Source of the DNA: CAYRZF01 sp964428805
GTDB lineage: Bacteria; Methylomirabilota; Methylomirabilia; Rokubacteriales; CSP1-6
Direction of reading: 5' to 3'
Assembly: GCA_964428805.1 (NCBI GenBank)
Contig: CAYRZF010000035.1
Coordinates: 1 to 21,292 of the forward strand
DNA length: 21,292 nucleotides
The notes beneath the pieces are model-generated. The model ran no database searches. It was not told where the DNA came from and saw only the letters and a program-made list of their open reading frames with translations. The position numbers were made by a program, and so were the translations under genes. This document shows, piece after piece, positions 1-7,758 of the stretch; the first letter of the stretch is position 1, and each line of letters begins with the position of its first letter.

Positions 1-529
1 GGTCGCGGTTCATGTGCTCGATGATCCCCGCCGCCGCGTCGGCCAGCGGATCCGGCCGGGCCGCCAGGTAGTCCTCCGCCGAGACCCAGTCCATCGCGGC
101 GAAGCCACCGACGAAATAGACGTCGGCCACCTCCAGCCGGTAGAAGCCGAAATCCTCGAAGTCCACCCAGTACGTGGCATTGGGGTGGCGGGCGAGATAG
201 GCCGTTTTCGCCTCCGCCGCGTCTTTCTCGGAGAGCGGCACGGCCTCCCCCATCAGCGTCACGCGTCCCGCCGCCAGCGGGTCACCCGTCCAGCCCGGCT
301 GGGTCACGAGCAGGCTCGCACGCCGGTCGGCCTGGAGGTTCTGGGTATGCATCGCCATGGTGCTGATCAGAAAGAGCGGGCGCCCCCGCCCGTCGAGCGC
401 GTAGGGCATGAGAGAGCCGAACGGGTGCCCGGGGTACCTCAGCGAGAGCGTGGAGAGGGTGCCCGTGCGCCCGAGGTACACGAGCGTGCGGGCGCGCTCG
501 GCGTAGGTGGGCTCGGGGACGGGCGGCAC
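1..529 (-). CDS. HugZ-like / pyridoxamine 5'-phosphate oxidase-fold protein, 3' end cut by window edge
   Basis: The frame is open from the window edge to an upstream GTG (529) and holds about 176 residues. The N-terminal half is a split-barrel flavin-reductase/PNPOx fold: TYAERARTLVYLGRTGTLST, then a PFGSLMPYALDGRGRPLFLIS strand pair and LMGEAVPLSEKD. The distal part (FEDFGFYRLEVADVYFVGGFAAMDWVSAEDY) is typical of HugZ-type heme-utilisation proteins. The last visible residues, AAAGIIEHMNRD, begin a DUF2470-like C-terminal domain that continues outside. Members of this family bind and often degrade heme; the exact activity here is not provable. It is the last gene of the minus-strand run, 32 bases after the phosphodiesterase stop. 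The start is uncertain: an in-frame TTG at 565 overlaps the upstream stop codon, and neither start has a convincing ribosome site. Confidence 0.72.
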   Translation of the reverse strand, partial: MPPVPEPTYAERARTLVYLGRTGTLSTLSLRYPGHPFGSLMPYALDGRGRPLFLISTMAMHTQNLQADRRASLLVTQPGWTGDPLAAGRVTLMGEAVPLSEKDAAEAKTAYLARHPNATYWVDFEDFGFYRLEVADVYFVGGFAAMDWVSAEDYLAARPDPLADAAAGIIEHMNRD

Positions 530-561
530 ATCAGAGGCGGCGGGGGGACCCGCGTGGCGAT

Positions 562-1857
562 TCAATTGAAAATCTCGCCGAGCAGTCGGCCTTCGCTCTT
601 CGCCGTTCCGAGACCGAGAACGTGAGTGATCGTCGGGGCCACATCGCGACTGGAGATTTGGGAGAGTTCCATGCCCCGTCGAATACCCGGCCCCGCCGCG
701 AGGAAGAAGGCCGAGTTGTCGGGATGCGTCGGCAACTGGCCGTGCGTGCCCCGATATCGGGATGGGCCAATTTCTTGCTCTCCCCCAGCCTCGTCAGCGA
801 AACAGTAACCGGGCGCTGCCTCCAGGAGGAGATCGCCCACGTGCGGATTCGCTCCCGGCATCGGAAGCCCGAGAGCCGGGTAGTCCGCTTCCGTCCAGAT
901 TCCCGCGACCCCTTCGATCTTCTTCAGCTCGGGCATGAGATCTCGGGCCACCGCTTGCGGGTTCCGCGTCTCGAGAGCATACAGATACCCTGCCCCATGA
1001 TTCATCACAAACCGAGCCTCGGCTCGACCCACGCGCCCGTCGGCCCCGAGCTCAAGGAGTCCCAGTTGCCTCAGGCGGACGTTGATCCGGATCTCCTGCG
1101 TGACGGGGAGAAAGCCGTGGTCTGAGACGACAAACAGCGCGGTTCGGTCGTCAAGTTCATCCGCGGGCAGGGCGGCGAGGAGCTGCCGGATCCGCTCGTC
1201 CACGTACTCGATCGCCCAGTAGGCTTCGGGCGACCGAGGCCCGTAAAGATGCTGGAAGCTGTCCACGCAAAGGAAGTGAACCAACATGAGGTGCGGGGCA
1301 TGCCGAAGGAAGACGTGACCGGCGAGATCAGCCACCATCGCGTCCTTCAAGAACCGCTTCGGCATCTGGGCCCAGTCACCCTGCCGCTCGAGGGGATAAC
1401 CCAACCTGGACAGCTCGGCCCAGACGCCAGGCGAGGTGCAGGTTTCAAAGACTGTCTGGTCCTTGAAGAAGGGCAGATTGAAATCCAGAGAAGCGGCATT
1501 GCGCGTGGCAGGCCAGTCAATGGCCGCCGTCCTGAGGCCGGCGGCGTGCGCCCGGTCGTACACCGTCGGAGCGCGCAGCAAGTCGGCCGCGTCATAGACG
1601 GGGTCGCCGGTCAGATCCTCAGGTCGGTTTGCTGCACGATTGAAGATGCTGTTCCCCACCACACCGTGACTGTCCGGTCGGACTCCTGTGACCAGGCTGA
1701 CGTGAGCGGGCCAGGTCGTGCTCGGGAAGACCGTCTCCATCCTGCCGGCGACCACCCCGCGCTCAGCCAAGGCCCGAAGCGTCGGAATCCTCACCGTGGG
1801 GTCGCTCCAGTAGAACCCGGCGAACCCATCGATGCTCACGAGAATGACCCGGGTCAT
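562..1857 (-). CDS. alkaline phosphatase family protein (type I phosphodiesterase/nucleotide pyrophosphatase-like)
   Basis: A 431-residue protein of the alkaline-phosphatase superfamily, close to nucleotide pyrophosphatase/phosphodiesterases, which hydrolyse phosphodiester or phosphomonoester bonds with two metal ions. Visible metal ligands are Asp10 in LVSIDGF, the VDSFQHLYG segment, the FVVSDHGF Asp-His pair and a late His in RGTHGQLPTHPDNSAFF. The nucleophile is most likely Thr48 in FPSTTWPAHVSLVTG, the equivalent of the family's T-F-P-N-H motif. No signal peptide is seen from this start, so it may be cytoplasmic. The frame stays open upstream to 2214 inside the hydrolase gene, but ATG 1857 was chosen because MTRVILVSIDGF is where family members begin and because it lies 8 bases after the hydrolase stop. 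The substrate is unknown. Confidence 0.88.
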   Translation of the reverse strand: MTRVILVSIDGFAGFYWSDPTVRIPTLRALAERGVVAGRMETVFPSTTWPAHVSLVTGVRPDSHGVVGNSIFNRAANRPEDLTGDPVYDAADLLRAPTVYDRAHAAGLRTAAIDWPATRNAASLDFNLPFFKDQTVFETCTSPGVWAELSRLGYPLERQGDWAQMPKRFLKDAMVADLAGHVFLRHAPHLMLVHFLCVDSFQHLYGPRSPEAYWAIEYVDERIRQLLAALPADELDDRTALFVVSDHGFLPVTQEIRINVRLRQLGLLELGADGRVGRAEARFVMNHGAGYLYALETRNPQAVARDLMPELKKIEGVAGIWTEADYPALGLPMPGANPHVGDLLLEAAPGYCFADEAGGEQEIGPSRYRGTHGQLPTHPDNSAFFLAAGPGIRRGMELSQISSRDVAPTITHVLGLGTAKSEGRLLGEIFN

Positions 1858-1865
1858 GAAGTCGC

Positions 1866-2666
1866 TTAGAGGGCGCTCCGGCCCGTCGCCTTGTCGAGGA
1901 AGCTGAGCAGAACCCCATTGAATTCCTCGGGCTGTTCCAGGTTCGAGAGATGCGAGGCCAAGTGCAGGATGGCCAGTTCGGCCGACGGCAGCGCCGCGTA
2001 GATCGCGCGCGCCATTTCCACCGGCGTCCCCGGATCTTGCTCTCCCACGACCACCAGCGCCGGGCACCGAACCTCCCGGAGACGGTCGGTGGTGTTGATC
2101 TTCGGCAGGGCGTGGCAGCAGCCGATGTACCCTTGCGGGGGCGTCGTCCGCAGCATCGCGCCCACCCGCTCCATCACGTCCCGGCGCCGCTCGCGGAAGG
2201 GCGCCGTGAACCACCGCTGGAGCATCGGCTCGACCATGCCCTCCATCCCCTTCGCTTCCACCGCGCGGATACGCTCCTCCCAGGCAGGCAGCGCGTCTGC
2301 CGGGTAGCGACTCGTGGTATCACAGAGCACCAAACTCCGAACCATCTCAGGATATTTGAGGGTGAAGACCTGGCCGATCATCCCCCCCATGGACAGCCCC
2401 ACGAAGTGCGTCCCCGTGATCCCGAGCCCCGTGAGGAGTCCGCGGACGTCCTCCGCCAGCAGCTCCAGGCTGTAGGGGCCCGGCGGTGCGCTCGTCTGGC
2501 CGTGGCCGCGCGTGTCGAATCGGAGCACCCGGTAGCGCCCCTTGAGGGCCCGCGCCTGCTCGTCCCACAGGGAGAGGTTACAGCCGAGGGCGTGGCTCAG
2601 CGTCACCACCGGGCCCTCCCCCTCGAGGGCGTAGTGGATCTCGATCCCGTTGGCCGTGAGTTTCAT
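1866..2666 (-). CDS. alpha/beta hydrolase (PcaD / enol-lactonase-like)
   Basis: A 266-residue single-domain alpha/beta hydrolase. The nucleophile elbow is GLSMGG with Ser92, the oxyanion segment is SHALGCN (24-30), the acid is the Asp in GEQDPGTP and the catalytic His is in LASHLSNLEQPEEF near the C-terminus. The layout (RFDTRGHGQTSAP, then LLAEDVRGLL, then VGLSMGGMIGQ) is that of 3-oxoadipate enol-lactonase-type enzymes, but these are often annotated as PcaD without acting on that substrate, and no beta-ketoadipate genes are nearby. ATG 2666 was chosen because GGGAGG lies four bases upstream and the residues before it are not conserved. It sits 22 bases after the YeeE-type gene and 8 bases before the phosphodiesterase, so all three are probably co-transcribed. 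Confidence 0.87.
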   Translation of the reverse strand: MKLTANGIEIHYALEGEGPVVTLSHALGCNLSLWDEQARALKGRYRVLRFDTRGHGQTSAPPGPYSLELLAEDVRGLLTGLGITGTHFVGLSMGGMIGQVFTLKYPEMVRSLVLCDTTSRYPADALPAWEERIRAVEAKGMEGMVEPMLQRWFTAPFRERRRDVMERVGAMLRTTPPQGYIGCCHALPKINTTDRLREVRCPALVVVGEQDPGTPVEMARAIYAALPSAELAILHLASHLSNLEQPEEFNGVLLSFLDKATGRSAL

Positions 2667-2688
2667 GGTGCCTCCCGTGGCGCGCCGG

Positions 2689-3885
2689 TCAGCAAGAGGG
2701 CGCCTGTTCGACGCCGAAGAGCCTGCGCAACCTGACGCCGATGGGCGTGCCGAGCAGCGCCGCCACGCCCCAGAGCCAGCCGTGGAGGCTCGTGGAGGCG
2801 ATGCCGCCGAAGTACGCCGCGATGTTGCAGCCATAGGCGATCCGGGCGCCGTAGCCCAGCAAGAGGCCGCCCAGCACCGAAGCCGCGACGATTTGAAGCG
2901 GGATGCGCCGGGCGGGGGCGAAGCGCCCCGCCAGCCCCGCCCCGAGGAAGGCGCCCAGGACCAGCCCCAGGTCCATCACGGACGTCACATCCGCGAGCAG
3001 GGGAGCCGCCAGCGCCGCCTGCTGGAACTCGCCGCTCCAGAAGGGCACCGTCGAGAGGTCGTAGCCCAGAGCCTCGAGCGCCTTGCCGCCCCAGAGCGTG
3101 AACGCCCACGTGATCGCCCAGGGATGGCCGGCAAGCGCGAGCGTCAGCGCGTTCAGGACGGCGAGCGCCACCCCGCCGGCCAGAAGCGGCCACGGGCCAT
3201 GGATCAGGCGCTTCCAGCCTCGCGTCGGAGGCACTCGGACCGGTCGCACTCCGATGCGTCGCCACTCGATCCACCACGTCGCCCCCGCGATCAATGCGAA
3301 CACGGCGAGCGACAGCATCACCGCTGCCGTCCACCCAAGCGTCTCGCCCAGGGAAATTTCGCCGAGCGACGGCGTGTCCCACCAGAACGGCATGTGGAAG
3401 GTCGCGAGCACCGAGCCGGCGATGAAGGCCAGCAGCGTGACCCCCAAGGGTGTTACCCCTCCTCCAAACTGGAAGAGGGTGCCCGACCCTCAGCCGCCGC
3501 CGAGCTGCATGCCGACGGCGAAGATGAACGCGCCGACCAGCACCGACACGCTCGCCGGCGCGAGCGCTCCGCCCACGGCGCGACCCAGCACTTCGCCCGA
3601 CGACAGCATGGGAGCGAAGAGGAGCGTAGCCACGGCCAGCATCAGCATCTGGGCCCGGATCCCGCGGCCATTCCCCTCAGTGACAAAGACCCGGAACGCC
3701 GTGGTGAAGCCGAAGGCCGCTTGATAGAGGACGAGGCCCAGGCCCACCCCGACCAGGAAGAGCGCCCCCTGCCTGACCCCGTACTCCGCCCCCAGCCAGA
3801 GCGCCCCGCCCACGAGTAGCGCCACCGCCGCCCCCACCACCCGCGCCTGGGCAGGCCGCCGCTCAGCGACAACGCTATTTCCCAA
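2689..3885 (-). CDS. YeeE/YedE-family sulfur-compound transporter, putative selenoprotein (in-frame TGA = Sec132)
   Basis: Read through one TGA (3490-3492), this frame gives a 398-residue polytopic membrane protein of the YeeE/YedE (DUF395) family, known for uptake of thiosulfate and related sulfur species. The first half carries QAAFGFTTAFR and ends in FAVGMQLGGG. The TGA follows, then GSGTLFQFGGGV and LLAFIAGSVLA, exactly as in intact relatives, where GGGC-x-SGT carries the conserved pore cysteine. The second half has the matching AYGCNIAAYFGG motif with Cys353. No other stop or frameshift is present, and a SECIS-like hairpin follows the TGA. Ordinary gene calling would give two half-proteins (3490-3885 and 2689-3447). 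The start is a TTG that overlaps the AsmA-like gene by 11 bases; GTG codons a little downstream are alternatives. If TGA is not recoded, this is a pseudogene. Confidence 0.8.
3457..3479 (-). promoter_or_regulatory. SECIS-like hairpin after the YeeE-type TGA
   Basis: Ten bases after the TGA the mRNA can form a 9-bp stem (CCCUCUUCC with GGAGGAGGG, eight Watson-Crick pairs and one G-U) closed by the 5-base loop AGUUU. The loop G and U lie 21 and 22 bases after the TGA. Bacterial SECIS elements bound by SelB are coding-region hairpins just downstream of UGA with a G/GU in a small apical loop at about this distance. Pairing was checked by hand; no folding energy was computed. Confidence 0.72.
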
Positions 3886-4618
3886 ACAGCTTCTTCACCC
3901 CCTCCTGGACCCCCTCGGCGCCTCCCTTGAGGGCCTTCTCGGCGCCACTCGCGCCTTCCTTGAGCACATCCTGTATCGCCCCGATGTTGAGCTTGCCGAC
4001 CGCGCTTGCTGCGGTGCCGCCAATCGAGGAAAGCACCTTTTCTGCGACTTCGGCAGCCGACGCGCCCACGTTCTTGCCATCCTTCTTGCCGATGTCGTTG
4101 AGATGGATGCTCGGAAGCGCCGCACCGACCTTCTCGCCCTTCAGGAAATCCGCGCGGACGTCGACACGGCCGTCACGGATGTACAGATCTTGGATAACGA
4201 GTTTCAGGCCCGTCTTATCGACATACGCCTGGACGTTCTTTGTTAGGGTCGCGATGTTGCTGTCACCTGATGCGAATTCGTAGGTAACCTTCAGGGCCTC
4301 AATGACGATCTCCCTGATAACGATGACGTCATTTTTGACGGTGCTGACGTCCAGGTCAACGCTGATCTCCCCCATCTTGATGGCGCTGTGGGCCTTGAAC
4401 CCCGCCGGGTTGCCCACGGTCAATCCGCGCAGCGCACCCTTGCCAGAAGTAATAGACACGTCGGCCCCATCAAGCGTGACCTTCGCCTTCGTCGCCTCCG
4501 AGCCGACTTTCTCCACCACGGTCCTGATCACCGAGCCCAGATTCGCCAGAAGGAAGATAACGGCGACGATGATGATAACCAGGACAACACCGCCACCGAT
4601 GATCAGTCCGCGTTTCAT
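3875..4618 (-). CDS. AsmA-like membrane-anchored protein of unknown function
   Basis: About 247 residues. An N-terminal signal anchor (LIIGGGVVLVIIIVAVIFLLANLG) is followed by a domain resembling the start of AsmA/DUF748-type proteins: ATKAKVTLDGADVSI, GALRGLTVGNPAGFKA, then IKMGEISVDLDVSTVKND and IVIREIVIEALKVTYEF. These beta-rich repeats are typical of periplasmic AsmA-like domains implicated in envelope lipid or outer-membrane homeostasis. The C-terminus is low-complexity and amphipathic (KEGASGAEKALKGGAEGVQEG). ATG 4618 was chosen because GGAG lies six bases upstream; a GTG one codon earlier is possible. The ATG overlaps the stop of the decayed transporter frame (TGATG), a relic of translational coupling. 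The 3' end overlaps the next gene. The family call is by pattern only. Confidence 0.75.
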   Translation of the reverse strand: MKRGLIIGGGVVLVIIIVAVIFLLANLGSVIRTVVEKVGSEATKAKVTLDGADVSITSGKGALRGLTVGNPAGFKAHSAIKMGEISVDLDVSTVKNDVIVIREIVIEALKVTYEFASGDSNIATLTKNVQAYVDKTGLKLVIQDLYIRDGRVDVRADFLKGEKVGAALPSIHLNDIGKKDGKNVGASAAEVAEKVLSSIGGTAASAVGKLNIGAIQDVLKEGASGAEKALKGGAEGVQEGVKKLFGK

Positions 4619-5143
4619 CACTCACTCCGTATTGTGCTCGGATGCTCCGGAAGTATGAATGGGCTGGCGAGGGCTGTCAAGGTGACGAGGGCGCCCCCCT
4701 GGAAATCCGAGGCCCAGGCCAAGACCACGCCGAACGCGATCAGGATCAACGCGGGCGGGACGCGCGCGCTTCGTCCCAGACCCAGGACGACGGCGGATCA
4801 GGTCGGCGATCCGCGTGATGAGATTCGTGATGGCCAGGACAGTCATGGCCACGCCGAGGACCAGGCCGGCGCCGAACATGGCCTCCTTCGGGAGCCCGGA
4901 GGTGATCATGATGGCCGCAATCGCCTTCAGGGGCTGGACGGGCATCGGCAGGCCATAGCGGAGCCCCGTGAGGATCTGGAACAGACCGAAGACGAGGAAG
5001 GTGCTGGCGGGATCGAGGCCGTTGGCCCCGATCATCCCCATCAGCAGAGGGAGTCGGTTCCCAGATCTCCGAAGGCCCCGGCCAGCTCGTGGCGGTTGAA
5101 GCTGACCCATCGGCGGGTTGGTGGAGCGGCCGAATTCGGGCAC
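4618..5143 (-). pseudogene. decayed MOT1-type molybdate/sulfate transporter
   Basis: The core (LMGMIGANGLDPASTFLVFG, then LTGLRYGLPMPVQPLKAIAA, then MITSGLPKEAMFGAGLVLG) is the N-terminal part of the MFS-like MOT1/SulP-related molybdate-sulfate transporter family. The gene is broken at both ends. The true N-terminus (VSFNRHELAGAFGDLGT, near 5109-5055) is in another frame and hits TGA at once, consistent with a lost base between GDLGT and PLLMGM. After TRIADLI the frame is lost again. A third frame gives VVLGLGRSARVPPALILIAF and AWASDFQGGALV, which look like a later family segment, so a large internal deletion is likely. That last frame ends in TGA at 4620-4618, overlapping the AsmA-like ATG. 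Intact family members are around 350-400 residues; here fewer than 180 remain. Confidence 0.75.
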
Positions 5144-5207
5144 AGGGTCACGCGTGTTATCGTGGGCTAAGGGCGAGAACGAGTCAACTATGCAGCGGGC
5201 TTTACAT

Positions 5208-5828
5208 CTAGGGGCGATCTTTTGCCAAAGCGTTCTGTTCGAGGGCCGTGAGCTCCAGCTCTTTCAGCCGCATCTTTTCGATCAAATGCTCGTAGGAAGA
5301 GATCTGGATGATGCGGTTGAACTGGGCGCGGTAATTGCTCACGACGCTGACGCCTTCGACGAGGACATCGTAGACTGCCCATCGCGAGCCGACCAGGTGC
5401 AGGCGGTATTCGACGGACACCTCGTCCCCCGGACCGGCAATGACCTTGGAGCGGACCCTCGCGGAGTCCCCGTCCACCCTCTCCCCCGTGTAAACGATTC
5501 GCTCTCCGGAGTAGTTCTGGATCTTGCCGAAATACGAGTGCTCCAGGACCGCCTTGAACAGGCGGACGAACTCCTCGCGCTCCTGGGCGGTTCGATCAGT
5601 CCAGTGGCGCCCCAGGCAGCGCCCGGCCATTTCGGGGAAGTCGACGAGATTTTCGACAATCCGGCGGATCTCCCGGCTACGCCGCTCGGTGGCGTCGGGG
5701 CGGGCCAGGTCGGCATCGTGCACAACCCGCACCACCTGCTCAACGGCGGCCTGGACGACTTCCGTCGGGCTCGGCATCGATCCGCCGCCCGCCGCGAGAA
5801 GGAGCCACGCTGCGAAGGCCTTCTCCAT
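5208..5828 (-). CDS. MlaC/Tgt2-family periplasmic lipid-transport protein
   Basis: A protein of 206 residues with an N-terminal hydrophobic signal (MEKAFAAWLLLAAGGGSMPS) and an MlaC (toluene-tolerance Ttg2) domain: PTEVVQAAVEQVVRVVHD, RRIVENLVDFPEMAGRCLG, HWTDRTAQEREEFVRLFKAVLEHSYFGKIQNY, then the VRSKVIAG and VEYRLHLVGSRWAVYDVLVEGVSVVSNYRAQFN beta-sheet core. MlaC proteins carry phospholipid between outer- and inner-membrane Mla complexes. No mlaD/E/F partner is next to it, so its partner is unknown. ATG 5828 was chosen because it starts a normal signal peptide; in-frame starts farther upstream (5855, 5909) would add residues that fit no export signal. The C-terminus after ISSYEHLIEKM is a charged helix. 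Confidence 0.85.
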   Translation of the reverse strand: MEKAFAAWLLLAAGGGSMPSPTEVVQAAVEQVVRVVHDADLARPDATERRSREIRRIVENLVDFPEMAGRCLGRHWTDRTAQEREEFVRLFKAVLEHSYFGKIQNYSGERIVYTGERVDGDSARVRSKVIAGPGDEVSVEYRLHLVGSRWAVYDVLVEGVSVVSNYRAQFNRIIQISSYEHLIEKMRLKELELTALEQNALAKDRP

Positions 5829-5953
5829 GGTCGTGTCCAGTAAGGGATTGAGCATACTGTGTGCCAGCCTGCAGCTCGATCCAACCCTGCAAATTTTCAA
5901 GGTTGACACGCTGTCCAGTCGAGAAACCAGTCCGCCGAAGCCAAAAATAGTCA

Positions 5954-5974
5954 GCCCTCAAAGCGCAAAAGGGC
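5954..5974 (-). terminator. possible weak rho-independent terminator
   Basis: Just past the stop of the 84-residue gene the minus-strand RNA can pair GCCCU with AGGGC around an 11-base loop, with a run of five U a few bases later. The stem is short and the U-run is not directly adjacent, so this is only a suggestion. Confidence 0.25.
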
Positions 5975-5992
5975 ACAAGGCCACCTCTGTAT

Positions 5993-6247
5993 CTACTGTT
6001 TCTCCACCACGACCCGGCCCTGAGGGCTTACGAACACGCGGTAACGGTGTCCGTCCTGGCATGACGCGATGTAGTCGTTCTCGCCCTTCCGCACGACACT
6101 GACTACCTGCCCGCATGGCAGCCCCTGGAGCGAGATCACGGCTGTCAGATCCTTGAGCACGGATGGGTCATCCGCAGCCAGCGACGGTCCGGCGAAAAGC
6201 ATAGTCATCGCGATGATCAGGGCCCCGCTCTTCACAGATATGCTCAT
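5993..6247 (-). CDS. small secreted protein of unknown function
   Basis: An 84-residue protein with a clear Sec signal peptide (VKSGALIIAMTMLFAGPSLAAD, cleavage expected after SLA-A near residue 25). The mature part is about 60 residues. It has two cysteines (GLPCGQV and IASCQDGHRYRVFV) that could form a disulfide in the periplasm, and it ends in a beta-strand-like segment VSPQGRVVVEKQ. I do not recognise the family. It lies 21 bases downstream of the 197-residue secreted protein gene and probably shares its transcript. Confidence 0.7.
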   Translation of the reverse strand: MSISVKSGALIIAMTMLFAGPSLAADDPSVLKDLTAVISLQGLPCGQVVSVVRKGENDYIASCQDGHRYRVFVSPQGRVVVEKQ

Positions 6248-6268
6248 CGTCGTTTCCCCCTCCTCAAG

Positions 6269-6862
6269 TCACAGTTTCCGAAACTTGGCCGGATCCGCGA
6301 GGAGGCTCCAGAGCACTTCGCGGGACACCGAGATGTCGCGGGCCAGCAGTTGATCACTATCTTGGAGAAGAGAGAGTATTTTGAGGAGCAGCAGATCGTA
6401 CCGTTCCCGAAGCTTGGCGAGGGTGGCTCCGCTCCGGGCCTCGTGGAACGCCCTGAACTGCGCCAGCAGATCATCCATCTGATTCTTCAGCGAGAGCTTG
6501 GTGAAAAAGCCAATCGCCGTGGTTTCCCGGAGCCGCTTCTCCAGGGATGCAACGTCCAGGGCCGGCGACGCCTCCTGCTTATCTTCGCTCGGAGCGGCAT
6601 TCTCCTTTCGCCGAGGCTGCTCTGTGGGTCCAGGCGAATCGGGAGCCACGGGGACTGTCCGGGTGCCCGGCGAATCGGTCTTGGGGGCGTCCCCAGTTGA
6701 AGACGGCGCGACCGGGCGGATAGGCTCTACCCCCGTGGTCCGGTCCTGTGGAGAGCACCTGAACGGAGCGGACTCCGTCGCCAGGGCAAACGAGCCCGCG
6801 ACGAAACTCACCAGGAGAGCGGTCACGGTGGCGTAGACCTTCACGGTTCTCAAGCCTGCCAC
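6269..6862 (-). CDS. secreted proline-rich/helical protein of unknown function
   Basis: Up to 197 residues. An N-terminal signal (VKVYATVTALLVSFVAGSFALA) is followed by a low-complexity linker rich in Pro, Ser, Thr and charged residues (about residues 35-95). A helical, possibly coiled-coil C-terminal domain follows: VASLEKRLRETTAIGFFTKL, SLKNQMDDLLAQFRAFHEAR, LAKLRERYDLLLLKILSLLQ. The linker may bridge peptidoglycan or connect a membrane site to the helical part. Both candidate starts are GTG: 6862, or 6844, which gives a shorter N-terminus ahead of the hydrophobic core and may be the true start. It is transcribed divergently from the Xre-type gene. No family recognised. Confidence 0.68.
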   Translation of the reverse strand: MAGLRTVKVYATVTALLVSFVAGSFALATESAPFRCSPQDRTTGVEPIRPVAPSSTGDAPKTDSPGTRTVPVAPDSPGPTEQPRRKENAAPSEDKQEASPALDVASLEKRLRETTAIGFFTKLSLKNQMDDLLAQFRAFHEARSGATLAKLRERYDLLLLKILSLLQDSDQLLARDISVSREVLWSLLADPAKFRKL

Positions 6863-7027
6863 GTTTGACTGTATCCCACCCTCAGGCGGAGGGCCACGCT
6901 CTGTTTGACGGGCTGTCCGCGTTTCAATTCATGCACCGGCATCGCAATGAAAGTACCGCGCGCGGTCTGGGTGCTGCCGTCGCGGACGTAGTCGATCAGC
7001 TAGCCTGCCCCGAAGTTACCCCGCGCC

Positions 7028-7055
7028 TTGATTATTACAAACTCTGTGATATGCT
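7028..7055 (+). promoter_or_regulatory. putative sigma70 promoter (extended -10) for the Xre/nucleotidyltransferase pair
   Basis: TTGATT at 7028-7033, a 16-base spacer and TATGCT at 7050-7055. A TG one base before the -10 box makes it an extended -10. Transcription would start near 7062, only about four bases before the preferred ATG at 7066, so the message would be nearly leaderless. This matches the absence of a ribosome site there. Confidence 0.45.
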
Positions 7056-7065
7056 TGTCTGTGCC

Positions 7066-7758
7066 ATGAACGCTAATGACCTAAAGTCGGGGCGTTCGGC
7101 TAAGGGATTGAGCCAAGTGCAGGCAGCTGCTCGCCTGGGCGTGTCGCAGCCTTACCTTGCCATGCTCGAGAGCGGCAGACGGCGACTCACACCCAAACTC
7201 GCTCGACGTGCGATGAGGGTCTATGACCTGCCCCCAACAGTACTTCCGCCTTCGGAATTACCCTCTCGCCACCGAGTGGATGCTGAGGCCTTGGCAAATG
7301 ATCTTGCCGCGTTGGGATACCCCGGGTTCGCCTACCTGCGGCCGCGGAACTGGAAGCCCAAGAACCCCGGCGACGTTCTGCTGGCAGCCCTGGCTCAGGA
7401 TGATCTGGAAGCCCGCCTTGTCGAGGCGCTCCCCTGGCTTGTGCTGAGGTACTGGCCTCTTGATCGGGAATGGCTGGTGCGGGAAGCGAAGCTACGCGAC
7501 CTACAGAATCGCTTGGGCTTCGTAGTGAGCCTAGCGCGCCGCCTTGCTGAGCGCGCACGAGACGAGCGCCAGGCTCGAGCGTTGAACGAACTTGAGACAG
7601 AACTCGAGCGAAGCCGTCTTGCTCGTGAAGACACTTTGTGCAAGGCATCGCTACCCGAGCCAGAGCGGCGCTGGCTCGCGGAAAATCGGCCCGAGGAGGC
7701 CAAGCACTGGAACGTTCTGACGGACTGGACAGTAGATGCCCTTCGCTATGTCGTCTGA
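7066..7758 (+). CDS. Xre-family HTH regulator, probable antitoxin partner
   Basis: A 230-residue protein with an N-terminal Cro/C1-type helix-turn-helix (about residues 5-60): KGLSQVQAAARLGVSQPYLA, then MLESGRRRLTPKLARRAMRV. The longer C-terminal region is rich in charged helices (VVSLARRLAERARDERQARA, LNELETELERSRLAREDTLC) and is not a domain I can name. It overlaps the following nucleotidyltransferase gene, as in antitoxin-toxin pairs of the AbiEi/AbiEii type, although its HTH is Xre-like rather than the AbiEi winged helix. The frame is open from 6865, but residues before 7066 look non-coding and a promoter overlaps that stretch, so ATG 7066 was chosen; ATG 7051 is an alternative. Confidence 0.8.
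   Translation: MNANDLKSGRSAKGLSQVQAAARLGVSQPYLAMLESGRRRLTPKLARRAMRVYDLPPTVLPPSELPSRHRVDAEALANDLAALGYPGFAYLRPRNWKPKNPGDVLLAALAQDDLEARLVEALPWLVLRYWPLDREWLVREAKLRDLQNRLGFVVSLARRLAERARDERQARALNELETELERSRLAREDTLCKASLPEPERRWLAENRPEEAKHWNVLTDWTVDALRYVV

Noticed and set aside
14..1869. Several long plus-strand frames over the first 2 kb
   Set aside because: All are opposite the HugZ-like and phosphodiesterase genes, have Arg-rich meaningless translations and no family motifs.
1858..2214. Upstream extension of the phosphodiesterase frame
   Set aside because: It overlaps the alpha/beta hydrolase gene in another frame; the conserved protein begins at MTRVILVSIDGF (ATG 1857).
3490..3885. Reading the YeeE region as two separate half-length transporter genes
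   Set aside because: Some YeeE-type systems are split, but here the break is exactly at the conserved Cys codon, both sides remain in one frame, and the second half would lack the conserved GSGTLFQFGGG start and a ribosome site.
5036..5060. TGC-TGA in the N-terminal frame of the MOT1 remnant as a third selenocysteine site
   Set aside because: The family sequence PLLMGM resumes in a different frame, so this is a frameshift lesion; TGA here does not replace a conserved cysteine.
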